This document shows, piece after piece, positions 12,758 to 13,109 of a stretch of DNA of 13,109 bases (position 1 is the stretch's first letter; each line of letters begins with the position of its first letter). The stretch covers positions 1 to 13,109 of the forward strand of contig JAIRLZ010000157.1 of assembly GCA_031259035.1 (NCBI GenBank). Reading direction: 5' to 3'. The notes under the pieces are model-generated. The model saw only the letters and a program-made list of their open reading frames with translations. It did not search any database and was not told where the DNA came from. The position numbers were made by a program, and so were the translations under genes. Origin of the DNA: Treponema sp. GTDB taxonomy: Bacteria > Spirochaetota > Spirochaetia > Treponematales > Breznakiellaceae.

Positions 12758-12787
12758 AGTATACCGCTTTTTATTGAAAAATGTAAA
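12758..12787 (-). promoter_or_regulatory. sigma70-type promoter in the right-hand gene-poor region
   Basis: TTTACA (12787-12782) and TATACT (12763-12758) are separated by 18 bases on the minus strand. The predicted start is at 12751, exactly on the A of an ATG. The hexamers are identical to those of the lpt promoter. Confidence 0.55.
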
Positions 12788-12904
12788 GCGGATGCGGATT
12801 TTTTTGAAAAAACGGCGGCCCCGCGCATTGAGAATAAATTTTAGTATTCCAGCATGGAACGCATACACAGGACGGCCGCGTAAATTCCGCTTTTATATCC
12901 AATA

Positions 12905-12999
12905 GAGCCTGTTCCAAAACGCGAACTACATGTGCGAACACGAGTTCAGCGAACCTGTGGTTGCGAACCTGCGGTTCGGGTTAGTTTTGAAACAGGCTT
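12905..12999. repeat. Hairpin repeat E with four GCGAAC-spaced tandem units
   Basis: Outer arms GAGCCTGTTCCAAAAC (12905-12920) and GTTTTGAAACAGGCTT (12984-12999) pair at 14 of 16 positions. The interior has GCGAAC at 12921, 12934, 12949 and 12963, a tandem array of 13-15 base units. The last unit contains GCGAACCTGCGGTT, the exact inverse of the 14-mer repeated in hairpin B. Hairpins B and E therefore share a core but not their outer arms. Confidence 0.85.
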
Positions 13000-13109
13000 T
13001 AATATTTATATCTTTTTCTATCCATGAATTATTGTTTGATTATCTTCTTTCTTATATCCGCTTCTTCAAGTCCATCCATTTTCTTATCCTTCGCATCCTC
13101 TTAATCCAT
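13000..13109. other. AT-rich right edge, no clear gene
   Basis: On the minus strand a 16-codon ORF (13079-13029) has AAGGA 7 bases before its ATG and reads MDGLEEADIRKKIIKQ. It has an in-frame stop just upstream and ends just before hairpin E. It may be the remnant of a gene cut by the repeat, or chance. Base composition is clearly more AT-rich than the rest of the window. Confidence 0.3.

Overview
The window looks like bacterial chromosome from a spirochaete, most likely a Treponema-type organism. This is inference from gene content: a FliJ-type flagellar export chaperone, an archaeal-type aspartyl-tRNA synthetase, LptF/LptG-family permeases, a secreted caspase-like protein with TPRs, and several secreted or lipoprotein-type hypotheticals. 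No single marker proves the genus. Protein-coding DNA is GC-rich, while promoters are AT-rich and close to the sigma70 consensus. Gene content is mostly housekeeping and envelope functions. I see no phage, transposase, CRISPR array or recognisable defence island.

Layout: (1) 1-2053, plus strand: the 3' part of an unrecognised protein followed 18 bases later by an exported protein that looks like an outer-membrane beta-barrel. (2) 2067-2844, minus strand: a lone fliJ with its own consensus promoter, then a short ORF that reads into a long hairpin repeat. (3) 2889-3100: three successive long hairpins between fliJ and the Lpt pair. (4) 3118-5462, minus strand: two overlapping LptF/LptG-family permease genes (ATGA overlap) from one good promoter. 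(5) 5670-5743, plus strand: tRNA-Arg(UCG) with its own promoter. (6) 5760-9566, minus strand: aspS and thiI in tandem, then rpsU from a consensus promoter lying across the thiI stop, then a phosphodiester-glycosidase-domain lipoprotein coupled to rpsU by a TAATG overlap. (7) 9627-10298, minus strand: a small lipoprotein whose C-terminus is encoded by hairpin repeat DNA. (8) 10654-12333, minus strand: a secreted caspase-like protease domain fused to eight TPRs. (9) 12334-13109: about 780 bases with no convincing gene, holding a promoter, small overlapping ORFs and another long hairpin repeat.

The most distinctive feature is a family of long inverted-repeat hairpins in the intergenic gaps (2153-2198, 2953-3020, 3065-3100, 9672-9701, 12905-12999, plus a solitary half at 5601-5616). 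Their outer arms differ, but nearly all end inward in A(A)AAC opposite GTTT(T). Two of them contain tandem 14-15 bp units with an exactly shared 14-mer. They appear to have inserted into or against gene ends, altering the C-termini of at least two ORFs. A second theme is that several minus-strand genes (fliJ, the first lpt gene, aspS and an ORF at 12751) have a predicted -10 box so close to the ATG that the mRNA would be leaderless or nearly so. In contrast, rpsU has a leader of about 140 nt and a perfect Shine-Dalgarno sequence.
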